This document shows, piece by piece, positions 8,678 to 18,943 of a DNA stretch of 50,882 nt. This stretch comes from Gammaproteobacteria bacterium (lineage in GTDB: Bacteria > Pseudomonadota > Gammaproteobacteria > Pseudomonadales > Pseudohongiellaceae), in assembly GCA_030654835.1 (NCBI GenBank), contig JAURWS010000059.1, positions 1-50,882 on the forward strand, in the 5' to 3' direction. The translations under genes were made by a program, and so were the position numbers. Below the pieces are notes generated by a model. It had not been told where the DNA came from and did not search any database. It saw only the letters and a program-made list of their open reading frames with translations. Every line of letters begins with the position of its first letter. Position 1 is the stretch's first letter.

Positions 8678-9125
8678 GTGCGGCCTCTTGAGAAATTTCC
8701 CCAGCAGGGCGCAAGCATACATGATTCAACGTTGATATTTTCTTCAGCGCAATTTCGAACCGCCCGGTGGCTACTGATATTCCGATTGCCCCCGTTAACC
8801 ACAAGCTTGCGGCTGTTGCGGTGCCTGAAACGAAGCCTTCGCCTTGCACGACATTCTTGAGGATGGCACCTCCGCCGATAAATCCGATGCCGGTGATGAT
8901 GCCCTCCATGACGCGTGCTTCGGCATCCGTTGACGTAAGGGACTGAAGCCCGACGAGCATATATCCGCAGGCTGCAACGGCTACCAGGGGAAATGTACGC
9001 AGGCCTGCTGAACGCTCACTCTTTTCGCGGTCCCAACCGATCGGCAGGGCAAGAATATAGGCGAACAACAGATCGCGTATGTGCAACGCAACAATGCTCC
9101 AATCGAAATCAGGTATCAGTTCCAT
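8610..9125 (-). CDS. MgtC/SapB-family membrane protein, C-terminally broken
   Basis: The frame encodes the N-terminal membrane domain of MgtC/SapB proteins: ALPIGWDREKSERSAGLRTF, EGIITGIGFIGGGAIL and TATAASLWLTGAIGI, giving about four helices. Family similarity ends at ATGRFEIAL, near 8740, where the last helix and any soluble domain should follow. From there the frame runs about 40 codons into the 5' end of the NAD(P)-binding gene before stopping. This looks like a deletion that joined mgtC to that gene. The ATG at 9125 (MELIPDF) is preferred; upstream codons to 9236 do not match the family. MgtC proteins are linked to magnesium stress and virulence. Confidence 0.65.
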   Translation of the reverse strand: MELIPDFDWSIVALHIRDLLFAYILALPIGWDREKSERSAGLRTFPLVAVAACGYMLVGLQSLTSTDAEARVMEGIITGIGFIGGGAILKNVVQGEGFVSGTATAASLWLTGAIGISVATGRFEIALKKISTLNHVCLRPAGEISQEAAHVIHRNTRCHRKSRQARRSSSA

Positions 9126-9403
9126 GTATTTCTGCCGTGAAAAGGCGAGCTGTTGAACATCAGCCTGAGGGATGGAGATGGCTACGTCGGTGCGCTGTAA
9201 CACTGATCTGAAGACTCCGCGCAAAATGCCTCGCACTTTTCTTGACTCCCCGTTTGTTAACGTACAGATAGCTCTCTCCGGAGCGCGTATTAATCGATAC
9301 TCGCGTGCGTCGAATGTGGCGCAACGCTGCTGCGAATACGCCGTCTTTTCGGCGATCTTCCAAACGAGTTTTCCTTCATCGCCAACCTTCCTGGAGAATA
9401 ATC

Positions 9404-11800
<2,397 letters not shown>

Positions 11801-11835
11801 CTATTGGTCCGTCCTGCTGGCGGTGCGTGTCCAGC

Positions 11836-11875
11836 GGGTCTCATGGCGGCTATGTAGTCGGCCGCCATGAGACCC
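11836..11875. terminator. Strong hairpin between convergent genes
   Basis: A perfect 15-base-pair stem (GGGTCTCATGGCGGC with its exact complement) encloses a 10-base loop, 35 bases after the catalase stop and 8 bases after the stop of the convergent lipoprotein gene. There is no long T run on either side, so it may act as a bidirectional terminator, or protect the ends of both transcripts. Confidence 0.65.
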
Positions 11876-11883
11876 ATTTGCCA

Positions 11884-12339
11884 TCAGTGGCGTTCAGCCG
11901 CCAACAGCGCTGCGTCACGATCGGAAGTGGCAGCAGCCATTGATGAGGCCAGGGTCATTTCGGCTTCGCTAACGCACGAGTCTTTGCTGGCTCCCGTGAA
12001 TGCACCACAGCGTTCCTTCGCGACCTCATTGCGGCCTTCAGCCTCGGCTTTGATCACATCGTAGTTTGCGTGAGCGGTCTTGATCATTACTTCGGCCTCA
12101 GCTTCAGTGACCTCGTTGACTGCATTGCGGTCGGTCCTGACGAGGTCCTGCCGCGCATCGACGACGTCGCGCTGGGCGTTGTTGACCGTCTGATTGGCAT
12201 CCTGCCGGGTGGAAGTGATGTCTTGCGCCGCATCTTCGCGCGCCTCCGCAACATCCTCTGCCGTTTCGGAAGGGGTTTCCTGGCAGCCTGTCAGCGTCAG
12301 GAAAGCGATAGCGGTAATTGGAATAATCTTTCTAAACAT
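11884..12339 (-). CDS. Small helical lipoprotein, copy 1
   Basis: A 151-residue predicted lipoprotein: a signal peptide (MFRKIIPITAIAFLTLTGC) with lipobox LTGC, then an almost wholly helical, Ala/Asp/Glu-rich body with heptad-like AREDAAQDI and AQRDVVDARQD segments and two cysteines near the end (ERCGAFTG, DSCVSEAE). Probably anchored in an envelope membrane. AGGAGC precedes the ATG at 12339; the frame upstream to 12423 has no signal peptide. It follows the glycine-zipper gene by 105 bases. A closely similar copy lies at 13834-14289. Function unknown; the neighbours suggest an envelope-stress role. Confidence 0.85.
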   Translation of the reverse strand: MFRKIIPITAIAFLTLTGCQETPSETAEDVAEAREDAAQDITSTRQDANQTVNNAQRDVVDARQDLVRTDRNAVNEVTEAEAEVMIKTAHANYDVIKAEAEGRNEVAKERCGAFTGASKDSCVSEAEMTLASSMAAATSDRDAALLAAERH

Positions 12340-12443
12340 TTTAATGCTCCTGGGCGCTGTGACGCGCCTGTTGAAGTTCAAGTTAATTAATGCAGTACAA
12401 AGGGCAATATGGTAAGTGCGCATGAGCGTCGGTCGGGCTGCGA

Positions 12444-12971
12444 TTACTTTTGGTCGTGATCATAATCACCTGGAATCGCGCGTTCCATAGAGTCGCTTAC
12501 CCGCTGCCAGGAGTCGCGGCTGGCATGCCGAGCGCGATCCCATGTCAGGTTTGACGAACCTCTATTACGCTCCCACTCCCGCATTAGCTCGGCCTCCGAT
12601 TCGTCGAACGTGCGACCGTTGGAGCGTCCGTAAGAGTCGACTCCGAAGCGATACGCCGGCCCATAATCGTTAAAGGCCTCGCCTTGTCTTACGTACGCTC
12701 GGGTCGTATAGTTTTTGCGCCAGTAGTCGTCCTCAACCGTTGCGTCAATCACCTCGGCGAAGTCCTTGCCGTTAAGCCCCCCCAAAACCGCTCCCACGGT
12801 TGCTCCCAACAATGTTCCGACGGGGCCACCCAGCGAGCCTACCAGGGCGCCAGCCGCGCCACCGGCCGCCGCACCAACTCCTGTCGCTACAGGATGTGAT
12901 CCAGGCTCCCCCGTGATCGGATCACGGTGGGCGTGGGCATCGGTGCCATCATCGATCGTATGTTCATTCAT
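12444..12971 (-). CDS. Glycine-zipper protein, copy 1
   Basis: A 175-residue protein. A His/Asp-rich start (DAHAHRDPITGEPGSHP) is followed at about residues 30-67 by a glycine zipper (GVGAAAGGAAGALVGSLGG, then GATVGAVLGGLNG), a segment that commonly forms membrane-embedded helix pairs. A polar C-terminal half follows, with the WRKNYTTRAYV and GPAYRFGVDSYGRS blocks. Relatives lie with general-stress genes in many Proteobacteria. It sits between GlsB and lipoprotein copy 1 on the same strand, probably in one operon. Copy 2 is at 14333-14845. Exact function unknown. Confidence 0.85.
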   Translation of the reverse strand: MNEHTIDDGTDAHAHRDPITGEPGSHPVATGVGAAAGGAAGALVGSLGGPVGTLLGATVGAVLGGLNGKDFAEVIDATVEDDYWRKNYTTRAYVRQGEAFNDYGPAYRFGVDSYGRSNGRTFDESEAELMREWERNRGSSNLTWDRARHASRDSWQRVSDSMERAIPGDYDHDQK

Positions 12972-13042
12972 ATTGAACTCCAGTGTGTATTTCTAATGTT
13001 GAAGTGCTTAACGCCAAAGGCGACCGCAGCTGATCACAAGCC

Positions 13043-13309
13043 TCAGCGATTGGCTCTGGGGCGGAACACGCTCAGGATGGCGAGCAGCAGCACCGCGCCA
13101 ATCAGCGACACGATAAAGCTCATCAAGGTGATGCCGTCGTTGATAGAACCGGCGCCAAGCTGCGGCCCTATCAGCCATCCGCCGATCATGGCGCCGACGA
13201 TGCCGACAACGATGTTAAGGGCGAGGCCCTGCTGAGCGTTGGTGCCCATGATTATGCTCGCGATCCAACCGACGAGTGCGCCCATGATGAGCCATACAAA
13301 GATACCCAT
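13043..13309 (-). CDS. GlsB/YeaQ/YmgE-family stress membrane protein
   Basis: Eighty-eight residues of the transglycosylase-associated protein family. Three hydrophobic helices carry the family pattern: LIMGALVGWIASIIMG, then NIVVGIVGAMIGGWL, then a third helix near residues 60-82. Members are inner-membrane proteins induced by acid, osmotic or envelope stress. It is the first gene of the run GlsB, glycine-zipper, lipoprotein, and a conserved inverted-repeat element lies 42 bases before its start, which points to a shared stress promoter. Confidence 0.92.
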   Translation of the reverse strand: MGIFVWLIMGALVGWIASIIMGTNAQQGLALNIVVGIVGAMIGGWLIGPQLGAGSINDGITLMSFIVSLIGAVLLLAILSVFRPRANR

Positions 13310-13350
13310 ATTCCTTTCTCCAGATAGTCTTGACGCACCGGGCGCCGGAG

Positions 13351-13403
13351 AAGGAAGCCTACGGTTGCCCCTCCGTGGGAACCGTGCGATACCGCGCTTT
13401 TCA
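13351..13403 (-). promoter_or_regulatory. Conserved upstream element, copy 1 (ACGGTT-N13-AACCGT)
   Basis: A block of about 53 bases begins 42 bases before the GlsB start and is closely matched at 14892-14944, 47 bases before the second glycine-zipper gene. Its centre is a perfect inverted repeat with arms at 13361-13366 and 13380-13385. Equal placement before the first gene of two duplicated operons suggests a promoter/operator. The Crp/Fnr protein encoded at 14988 is an obvious but untested candidate binder. Confidence 0.55.
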
Positions 13404-13429
13404 AGGGGGGAGAAGACCTGATGAGTGAA

Positions 13430-13790
13430 TCAGGCTGGCGAAGTCCAGCAGGCTGCGGGCGCCACTCGCGTGACGGTCAGCCTCAGGAATATATGAACGT
13501 TTGGTTTTGCGGTGAATGCGGAAACTGCGGCGACGCTGGCTATAACCGATTGCGGCATATCTGGAAAGTCTGCTTCCCCAGGATCCTGGACAATGCAGAC
13601 TCCGCCGCATCTCTTGATGGCCATCATCCAGATATCCCGTAAGGATAATTCCTATTACCCGGTTGCCATAGGCCACCGCTGCCGAACGAAACAAGGGGTC
13701 GATTGCAGGGCGCGAGCGATTCTCTCTGGCGCCTATTTTATCTTTCACAATCAGCATATGTTGATCTGATGGCGCCAGATAGAGCAGGTG
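13430..13790 (-). pseudogene. CheB-type methylesterase remnant (frameshifted)
   Basis: Read on the minus strand, one frame gives the CheB catalytic-domain pieces LLYLAPSDQHMLIV, RENRSRPAIDPLFRSAAVAYG and VIGIILTGYLDDG. Near 13620 the similarity moves to another frame, giving AIKRCGGVCIVQDPGEADFPDMP. The N-terminal receiver domain and first half of the esterase domain are absent. So this is a 5'-truncated, frameshifted relic of a chemotaxis-type protein-glutamate methylesterase. It lies between the two copies of the duplicated stress module, where it marks the join or the former spacer. Confidence 0.8.
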
Positions 13791-13833
13791 CCGCCTGGGC
13801 GTAGCGGCCCACCGCCACGAGCATCCAGTGCTA

Positions 13834-14289
13834 TCAGTGGCGTTCCGCAGCCACCAGCGCTGTGTCACGAGTGGACGTGGCAACAGCCATTGCAGAGGCC
13901 AGTGTCATCTCAGCTTCGCTAACGCACGAGTCTTTGCTTGCACCTGTCAAGGCATCACAGCGTTCCTGCGCGACGTCATTGCGGCCTTCAGCCTCGGCTT
14001 TGGCAACATCGTAATTTGCGTGAGCGGTCGTGGCCATCACTTCGGCTTCGGCTTCGGTGACCTCATTGACTGCATCGCGGTCGGTTCTGACAAGGTCCTG
14101 CCGCGCATCGACGACGTCGCGCTGAGCGCTGTTGATCGCCTGATCTGCATCCTCACGAGTTGAAGTAATATCTTGCGCTGCGTCTTCGCGCGCCTCCGAA
14201 ACATCCTCTGCCGTTTCGGAAGGAGTTTCTCCACAGCCTGTCAACATCAGTACAGCAATCGCGGTAATTGGGATCAGTTTTCCAAACAT
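13834..14289 (-). CDS. Small helical lipoprotein, copy 2
   Basis: A 151-residue paralogue of the protein encoded at 11884-12339, the same length and alike at most positions. It has signal peptide MFGKLIPITAIAVLMLTGC with lipobox LTGC, followed by the same Ala/Glu-rich helical body and the two C-terminal cysteines (ERCDALTG, DSCVSEAE). It lies 43 bases after glycine-zipper copy 2, probably in the same transcript. The near-equal copies indicate a fairly recent tandem duplication with both copies kept intact. Confidence 0.85.
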   Translation of the reverse strand: MFGKLIPITAIAVLMLTGCGETPSETAEDVSEAREDAAQDITSTREDADQAINSAQRDVVDARQDLVRTDRDAVNEVTEAEAEVMATTAHANYDVAKAEAEGRNDVAQERCDALTGASKDSCVSEAEMTLASAMAVATSTRDTALVAAERH

Positions 14290-14332
14290 ATTTATTCTCC
14301 AAGGCGCTATAACGCGCGTGTGTGTCGAAGTG

Positions 14333-14845
14333 CTACCGAACGTGATGGGTTGGGCGTTCTACTGAATCGCTTACCCGCTGCCAGGAGTCGCGGCTGGCAT
14401 GCCTGGCGCGATCCCATGTCAGGTTTGACGAACCTCTATTACGTTCCCACTCGCGCATTAGCTCGGCCTCCGATTCATCGAACGTGCGGCCGTTGGAGCG
14501 CCCGTAAGAGTCGACTCCGAAGCGATACGCAGGCCCATAATCGTTAAAGGCCTCGCCTTGTCTCACATACGCCCGGGTCGTATAGTTTTTGCGCCAGTAG
14601 TCGTCCTCTGCCGTTGAGTCAATCATCTCGGCGAAGTCTTTTCCGTTTAGCCCCCCCAAGACCGCTCCCACGGTTACTCCTACCAATGTACCCACGGGGC
14701 CACCCAGCGAGCCTACCAGGGCGCCAGCCGCGCCACCGGCCGCCGCACCAACTCCTGTCCCTATAGGATGTGATCCGGGCTCACCTGTGATCGGATCACG
14801 GTGGGCGTGGGTGTTGCTGTTAGTATCGATCGTATGTTGATTCAT
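14333..14845 (-). CDS. Glycine-zipper protein, copy 2
   Basis: A 170-residue paralogue of the protein at 12444-12971. The HAHRDPITGEPGSHP start, the glycine zipper and the central WRKNYTTRAYV and GPAYRFGVDSYGRS blocks are almost unchanged. The last residues differ: this copy ends soon after SVERPTHHVR, where copy 1 continues to a DYDHDQK end. It is the first gene after the second upstream element (14892-14944), and no GlsB gene lies before it. Function unknown; the pair probably belongs to an envelope-stress response. Confidence 0.85.
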   Translation of the reverse strand: MNQHTIDTNSNTHAHRDPITGEPGSHPIGTGVGAAAGGAAGALVGSLGGPVGTLVGVTVGAVLGGLNGKDFAEMIDSTAEDDYWRKNYTTRAYVRQGEAFNDYGPAYRFGVDSYGRSNGRTFDESEAELMREWERNRGSSNLTWDRARHASRDSWQRVSDSVERPTHHVR

Positions 14846-14891
14846 ATGAAACTCCAGTGTTTTTTCGACTGTTGAAGCACCTTGCGGCGTA

Positions 14892-14944
14892 AAAGAAGCC
14901 TACGGTTACCCCTCTGTGGAAACAGTGCGATACCGCGCTTTCGA
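14892..14944 (-). promoter_or_regulatory. Conserved upstream element, copy 2
   Basis: Closely matches 13351-13403. The inverted repeat is slightly degenerate here (ACGGTT at 14902, AACAGT at 14921, same 13-base spacer). It ends 47 bases before the glycine-zipper copy 2 start and lies in the gap to the Crp/Fnr gene, which is on the same strand upstream. Confidence 0.5.
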
Positions 14945-14987
14945 GGCGCGCATGAGAAGTGCGTAAGAGAAGTGCGTAAGAGAACTG

Positions 14988-15776
14988 TCAGCGCGCGGCT
15001 GGAATGGTTGAAAGCTCCGCAGTGGGAATGGAGTCGGTATTCACAATCACCTGGCGCTGCGGCAGGTAATTGAGCAGGAGATCTGATTCCTTCTTGACCA
15101 CGCCGTAGCATTCACAACTAAGCGCTTCGAGTTTCGGCCGGTCAAGCACCTTGATCATACCGCGTGCATAGGAAATCACGCCTTGCTGCTGCAATTTTAA
15201 TGCGGCCTGGGTGACACCTTCGCGGCGAACGCCGAGCATATTACCGATAAATTCCTGAGTCATCGTCAAGTGGTTATGCGACAGGCGATCCATGGAAAGC
15301 AGGAGCCAACGGCAGAGCTGCTGGTCGATCGTATGGTGCCGGTTGCAAACTGCGGTCTGAGAGATTTGCGTAATCAGCGCTTGCGTGTAGCGCAGCATTA
15401 GCAGCAATAGTTGGCCGTGGCGGTTGAACTCTTCTTTCACCCTCAGCCTGGGGAGTCGATAAGCGTAGCCGGCGCTTTGCACCATTGACCGCGTCGGCGT
15501 GCTCTCGCCACCCATGAACAAAGTGATGCCCAGCAAGCCCTCGTTGCCCACCACGGAGAGCGCGGTCGATGCCCCGTTTTCCATCACGTACTGCAGTGAG
15601 ACGATAGAGTCAGTGGGAAAGTAGACGTGACGCATGGGGCGCCGGGATTCATACAGGAGCGCGCGGAGCGGCAATTGCACTAGTTCCAGGTACGGAAACA
15701 AACGGCCTTGAACGTCGGGCGTCAAGGCTGCCAGAAGATGATTCTGCTGAGGCTGGGGCTGGGGTTTGGCTGACAT
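14988..15776 (-). CDS. Crp/Fnr-family transcriptional regulator
   Basis: A 262-residue regulator. A cyclic-nucleotide-binding-like beta barrel covers about residues 25-140 (VYFPTDSIVSLQYVMENG, VGNEGLLGITLFMGG). A winged helix-turn-helix follows near 170-220 (TMTQEFIGNMLGVRREGVT, then LQQQGVISYARG). No Fnr-type cysteine cluster is seen at the N-terminus. This subgroup often lies beside small stress membrane proteins in Proteobacteria. It stands directly upstream of, and on the same strand as, the duplicated glycine-zipper/lipoprotein module, so it is the likely local regulator. The ligand is unknown. Confidence 0.9.
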   Translation of the reverse strand: MSAKPQPQPQQNHLLAALTPDVQGRLFPYLELVQLPLRALLYESRRPMRHVYFPTDSIVSLQYVMENGASTALSVVGNEGLLGITLFMGGESTPTRSMVQSAGYAYRLPRLRVKEEFNRHGQLLLLMLRYTQALITQISQTAVCNRHHTIDQQLCRWLLLSMDRLSHNHLTMTQEFIGNMLGVRREGVTQAALKLQQQGVISYARGMIKVLDRPKLEALSCECYGVVKKESDLLLNYLPQRQVIVNTDSIPTAELSTIPAAR

Positions 15777-15872
15777 TTCGGCTCGCGTGGACCTGAGTAA
15801 ATAAAAATTTTGCGATTAGAGCCGGTTGATCAACTTCCTTTCGGTGCGGTAGCGCGCATATGGTGAGCAGCC

Positions 15873-16265
15873 CTACGCGGGACGATGAATGGCGCAGAGC
15901 TTATGGCCGTCGGGATCACGCACATAGGCCAGGTACAGTGCTCCCATAGCGCCTTGTCGAAGCCCTGGCGGCTCTTCAATCGAGGTGCCGCCATGCGCAA
16001 TGGCTGCGGCGTGGAATGCGAGTAACTGTTCAGGCGAGCTGCACTTGAAGCCGATGGTGCCGCCGTTGGCGACGGTTGCCGGTTCGTCGTTGATGGGCTC
16101 GGTGACGCAGAAGACACTGCCATCATGCCGGTAAAAGAGCCGAGTGTGCCCGGTGGGCGCCTTGTTGCGCACTGGTTCGCCTGCACCAAGTGTCCCGAGA
16201 ACTGCGTCATAGAAGCGTTTGGATCGCTCGATATCGTTTGAGCCGATCATGATGTGATTGAACAT
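15873..16265 (-). CDS. VOC-family (glyoxalase/dioxygenase-like) protein
   Basis: A 130-residue protein of the vicinal oxygen chelate superfamily: an N-terminal NHIMIGSNDIERSKRFYDAVL half and a C-terminal GALYLAYVRDPDGHKLCAIH half, two beta-alpha-beta-beta-beta units. His4 and the acidic residues of the second half could serve as metal ligands. This small-protein subgroup is annotated as glyoxalase-like, without known substrate. It follows the Crp/Fnr gene as an isolated gene on the minus strand. Confidence 0.88.
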   Translation of the reverse strand: MFNHIMIGSNDIERSKRFYDAVLGTLGAGEPVRNKAPTGHTRLFYRHDGSVFCVTEPINDEPATVANGGTIGFKCSSPEQLLAFHAAAIAHGGTSIEEPPGLRQGAMGALYLAYVRDPDGHKLCAIHRPA

Positions 16266-16301
16266 TGTTTGTTTTCCTTATGATTCCGCTCATTGCGTAT
16301 G

Positions 16302-18077
16302 TCAACCGTGTCGCAGTAACGCCTCAAACTGCTCAATCGGTTCCGGCTTGCCAAACAGATACCCTTGGTAATGAGTGCAGTTCTTTTCCAGTAGAAATTG
16401 CCGTTGATCGTCCGTTTCCACCCCTTCGGCAATAACGTCCAGGCCCAGGCTGTGTGCCATGGCAATAATGGCGCACACAATCGCCTTATCGCTGTTATCC
16501 GTGGCGATATTGCGTACGAATGACTGATCGATCTTGAGCTGATCAATCGGCAGCCGCTTGAGGTATTGCAAGGACGAATAGCCAGTACCAAAGTCGTCCA
16601 GTGAGAACCTGACACCAATATCTTTCAATGCACTCATGGTTGCAATGGCGCTCTCGACATCCTTCAACAACACGCTTTCGGTGATTTCCAATTTAAGTCG
16701 CGTCGGGATGATGGCATGGCTTTGCACAAGCGACTGCACTTGTGCCACGAATTCGGCTTGGTGAAATTGCACGGCGCTAATGTTGACCGCCAGAATCAGA
16801 TCGCGGGTTAGCGCATCCTGCTGCCATGCCTTGAGCCGGGAACAAGCCGTCTCCAGCACCGTTTTCCCGATGGACAAGATTAAACCAGATTCTTCCGCCA
16901 GTGGAATAAATTGAGCGGGAGACACCAAGCCACGGTCTGGATGTATCCAGCGAATCAATGCCTCCACGCCAAACGGACGGTGCAAATTATCCACCTGAAT
17001 TTGGTAATACAGCTGAAATTCCTGGCTCTCAAGTGCTTTGCGTAAATCGTCCTCGAGGGATGTGCGAGCGTTAATGACGTCCTGCATTTTCTGGTTAAAG
17101 AATCTCAGGGTGTTGCGGCCTGCCTTTTTTGCCTGATACATGGCGATGTCGGCTCGTTTCAGCAGTTCTTCCGCAGACGTGGCGTGATCGCTAAAAAGGG
17201 TCGCACCGATACTGAGGGTGATGTGGTATTCGTGCGTGACAAGGAGGTAAGGCTGATTGACCACAGCGAGAATTTTATCGCCGACGGCTTTTGCCTGTAA
17301 TGCGGCATTAATGGGTTGCTGGCTCAGGTCTTCCAGCAATATCACAAACTCATCGCCACCCAGTCGTGCCACGGTGTCGTTTTTGCGCATACAGGATTCC
17401 AGGCGTTGCGCTGTCTGTTGTAGCAGCAAGTCTCCGAAATCATGGCCGAGGGTATCGTTGAGGTCTTTGAATTTGTCCAGATCAATGTACATCAGCGCAC
17501 CGTCCTGACCACCACGCTGGCTAGTGGCGAATGCGCGACGGAGCCGATCCACCAAAAGCCGCCGGTTGGGCAGGCCAGTGAGCGTGTCGTAAAAGGCCAG
17601 GTTATTAAGCTCAGTTGCGAGCTTGCCTTTCATTTCACTTTGAAAGGCAAGCTCTTTATTGACAATGGCCAGCTCTGCAGCCCGCTTTTCTTTCTCTTCA
17701 CTTTGAAAGGCAAGCTCCTTATTAGCAATGACTAGCTCTGCTACCCGCCTCTCTTTCTCTTCATTTTGAAAAGCGAGTTCCTTATTGGCAATGACTAGCT
17801 CTGCGGCCCGCTTTTCTTTCTCTTCGTTTTGAAATGCAAGTTCTTTATTGGCAATGACCAGCTCTGCAGCCCGCTTTTCTTTCTCTTCATTTTGAAAGGC
17901 GAGCTCCCTATTGGCAATGACTAGCTCTGCCGCACGCTTTTCTCTCTCTTCATTTTGAAAGGCCAGCTCCTTATTGGCAATGACCAGCTCTGCTAACTCC
18001 GACAACTGTTTCATATCGTGCTCCATGCGTTCCAGTCGTCCGCTGGGGATGGATGTGGGTGATGAGTTTCTGAACAT
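16302..18077 (-). CDS. GGDEF-EAL protein with N-terminal 21-residue repeats
   Basis: About 591 residues. After a short leader come six copies of a 21-residue unit (consensus AELVIANKELAFQNEEKEKRA), a long coiled coil. Next is a GGDEF domain with the intact active-site motif in ARLGGDEFVILL (cyclic-di-GMP synthesis), then an EAL domain beginning VEALIRWIHPDRG, with the DDFGTGYSSL and VIAEGVET catalytic/metal blocks intact (cyclic-di-GMP breakdown). No transmembrane helix is evident, so it is probably cytoplasmic. The start is uncertain: ATG at 18077 avoids overlap with the CHAD gene, but ATG at 18014 has a better ribosome binding site (GGAG). Confidence 0.9.
   Translation of the reverse strand: MFRNSSPTSIPSGRLERMEHDMKQLSELAELVIANKELAFQNEEREKRAAELVIANRELAFQNEEKEKRAAELVIANKELAFQNEEKEKRAAELVIANKELAFQNEEKERRVAELVIANKELAFQSEEKEKRAAELAIVNKELAFQSEMKGKLATELNNLAFYDTLTGLPNRRLLVDRLRRAFATSQRGGQDGALMYIDLDKFKDLNDTLGHDFGDLLLQQTAQRLESCMRKNDTVARLGGDEFVILLEDLSQQPINAALQAKAVGDKILAVVNQPYLLVTHEYHITLSIGATLFSDHATSAEELLKRADIAMYQAKKAGRNTLRFFNQKMQDVINARTSLEDDLRKALESQEFQLYYQIQVDNLHRPFGVEALIRWIHPDRGLVSPAQFIPLAEESGLILSIGKTVLETACSRLKAWQQDALTRDLILAVNISAVQFHQAEFVAQVQSLVQSHAIIPTRLKLEITESVLLKDVESAIATMSALKDIGVRFSLDDFGTGYSSLQYLKRLPIDQLKIDQSFVRNIATDNSDKAIVCAIIAMAHSLGLDVIAEGVETDDQRQFLLEKNCTHYQGYLFGKPEPIEQFEALLRHG
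17616..17993 (-). repeat. Six 63-bp in-frame tandem repeats within the GGDEF-EAL gene
   Basis: Six directly repeated 63-base units encode the 21-residue coiled-coil motif. The last two differ most (AELAIVNKELAFQSE), the middle four are nearly identical. Such arrays change copy number easily by slippage or recombination. Confidence 0.9.
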
Positions 18078-18097
18078 GATTGCCGAGTACTCTGATG

Positions 18098-18943
18098 TTA
18101 TAAAATAGACTCGGCTTCTTTTGACTTTGGTCGCACGCGGAAAAGCCGCTTGGATTTTCTGTGGCATGTGCTCTGCAGCAAATCCGCTCGCTGCTCCAGC
18201 ACCGCGATTGCTTGATGGATCGACGACTCATCATGATCGGGCAGCGACTTAAGACTTGCTGCGAGCACATGTAGATCGTGCAGATCGCCGAGCTTTCCGG
18301 CGAGATCGGCATAACGCTTTGCTGCCGATTCGGCATTGCTATCGTCTGCAGCCACCGGCAGTGCCAGGGCGGCCAGATACTTCGTCCAGCGTCGCAGGCT
18401 ATGCCAATCCACAGCATTCCCGCTTCTGGCTGCCTTAAGAAAGCGCTTGCGCGCCTTGCGGTAGAGCCGCCCGTAACCATCGCGGATCAGCTCGCGCCTG
18501 CTACAGCCCAGCTCCAGCCTCTGCCAGCGTTCCCGATCCTGAGCGAAGCGGGAGGCGATATCCGCCGTCATCAACGCGTCCTCCGGCAGATCCGAATGCT
18601 GCGCTATCAACAGTTCGCGGGCCAGCTGGAGCGCCGACAGCTCCTCCTCCCCCGCCCTGCGGATCTGCTTATCCAAGGTCTTGATCTGGACATACTGATC
18701 ACGAGCACCGGACAGCAGCTTCGCCGCATGTCCGATATCCAGACTGGCGGCATCAGCTTGTCCTTCTGCCAGAAAGGGCTTCAGTACCTGCCACAGTGCC
18801 ACGAGCCCCTTGACCGATAACCGCAGCTGATGCACATCAGCGGGCGCAAGCCGCACCTGCTCCACGAGCAACGACATACATCCCGCATGCAGCGCCTGTG
18901 CGCGCTTGATCAGCCTCTCGCTGCCGTTATCAGGCATGACCAA
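18098..18943 (-). CDS. CHAD-domain protein
   Basis: A 281-residue all-helical CHAD domain: the VHQLRLSVKGLVALWQVLKPF start, the YRKARKRFLKAA and LRRWTKYLAALAL blocks and KLGDLHDLHVLAASL are typical, with repeated basic and His residues. CHAD domains bind inorganic polyphosphate and are often found near polyphosphate metabolism or signalling genes; no such gene is seen here. It lies 21 bases upstream of the GGDEF-EAL gene on the same strand, so both may share a transcript. The ATG at 18943 follows AGGAGG. Confidence 0.88.
   Translation of the reverse strand: MVMPDNGSERLIKRAQALHAGCMSLLVEQVRLAPADVHQLRLSVKGLVALWQVLKPFLAEGQADAASLDIGHAAKLLSGARDQYVQIKTLDKQIRRAGEEELSALQLARELLIAQHSDLPEDALMTADIASRFAQDRERWQRLELGCSRRELIRDGYGRLYRKARKRFLKAARSGNAVDWHSLRRWTKYLAALALPVAADDSNAESAAKRYADLAGKLGDLHDLHVLAASLKSLPDHDESSIHQAIAVLEQRADLLQSTCHRKSKRLFRVRPKSKEAESIL

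Noticed and set aside
17616-17993. Regular 63-bp repeats, considered as a CRISPR array
   Set aside because: The units have no spacers, stay in frame and encode a coiled coil within a GGDEF-EAL protein.
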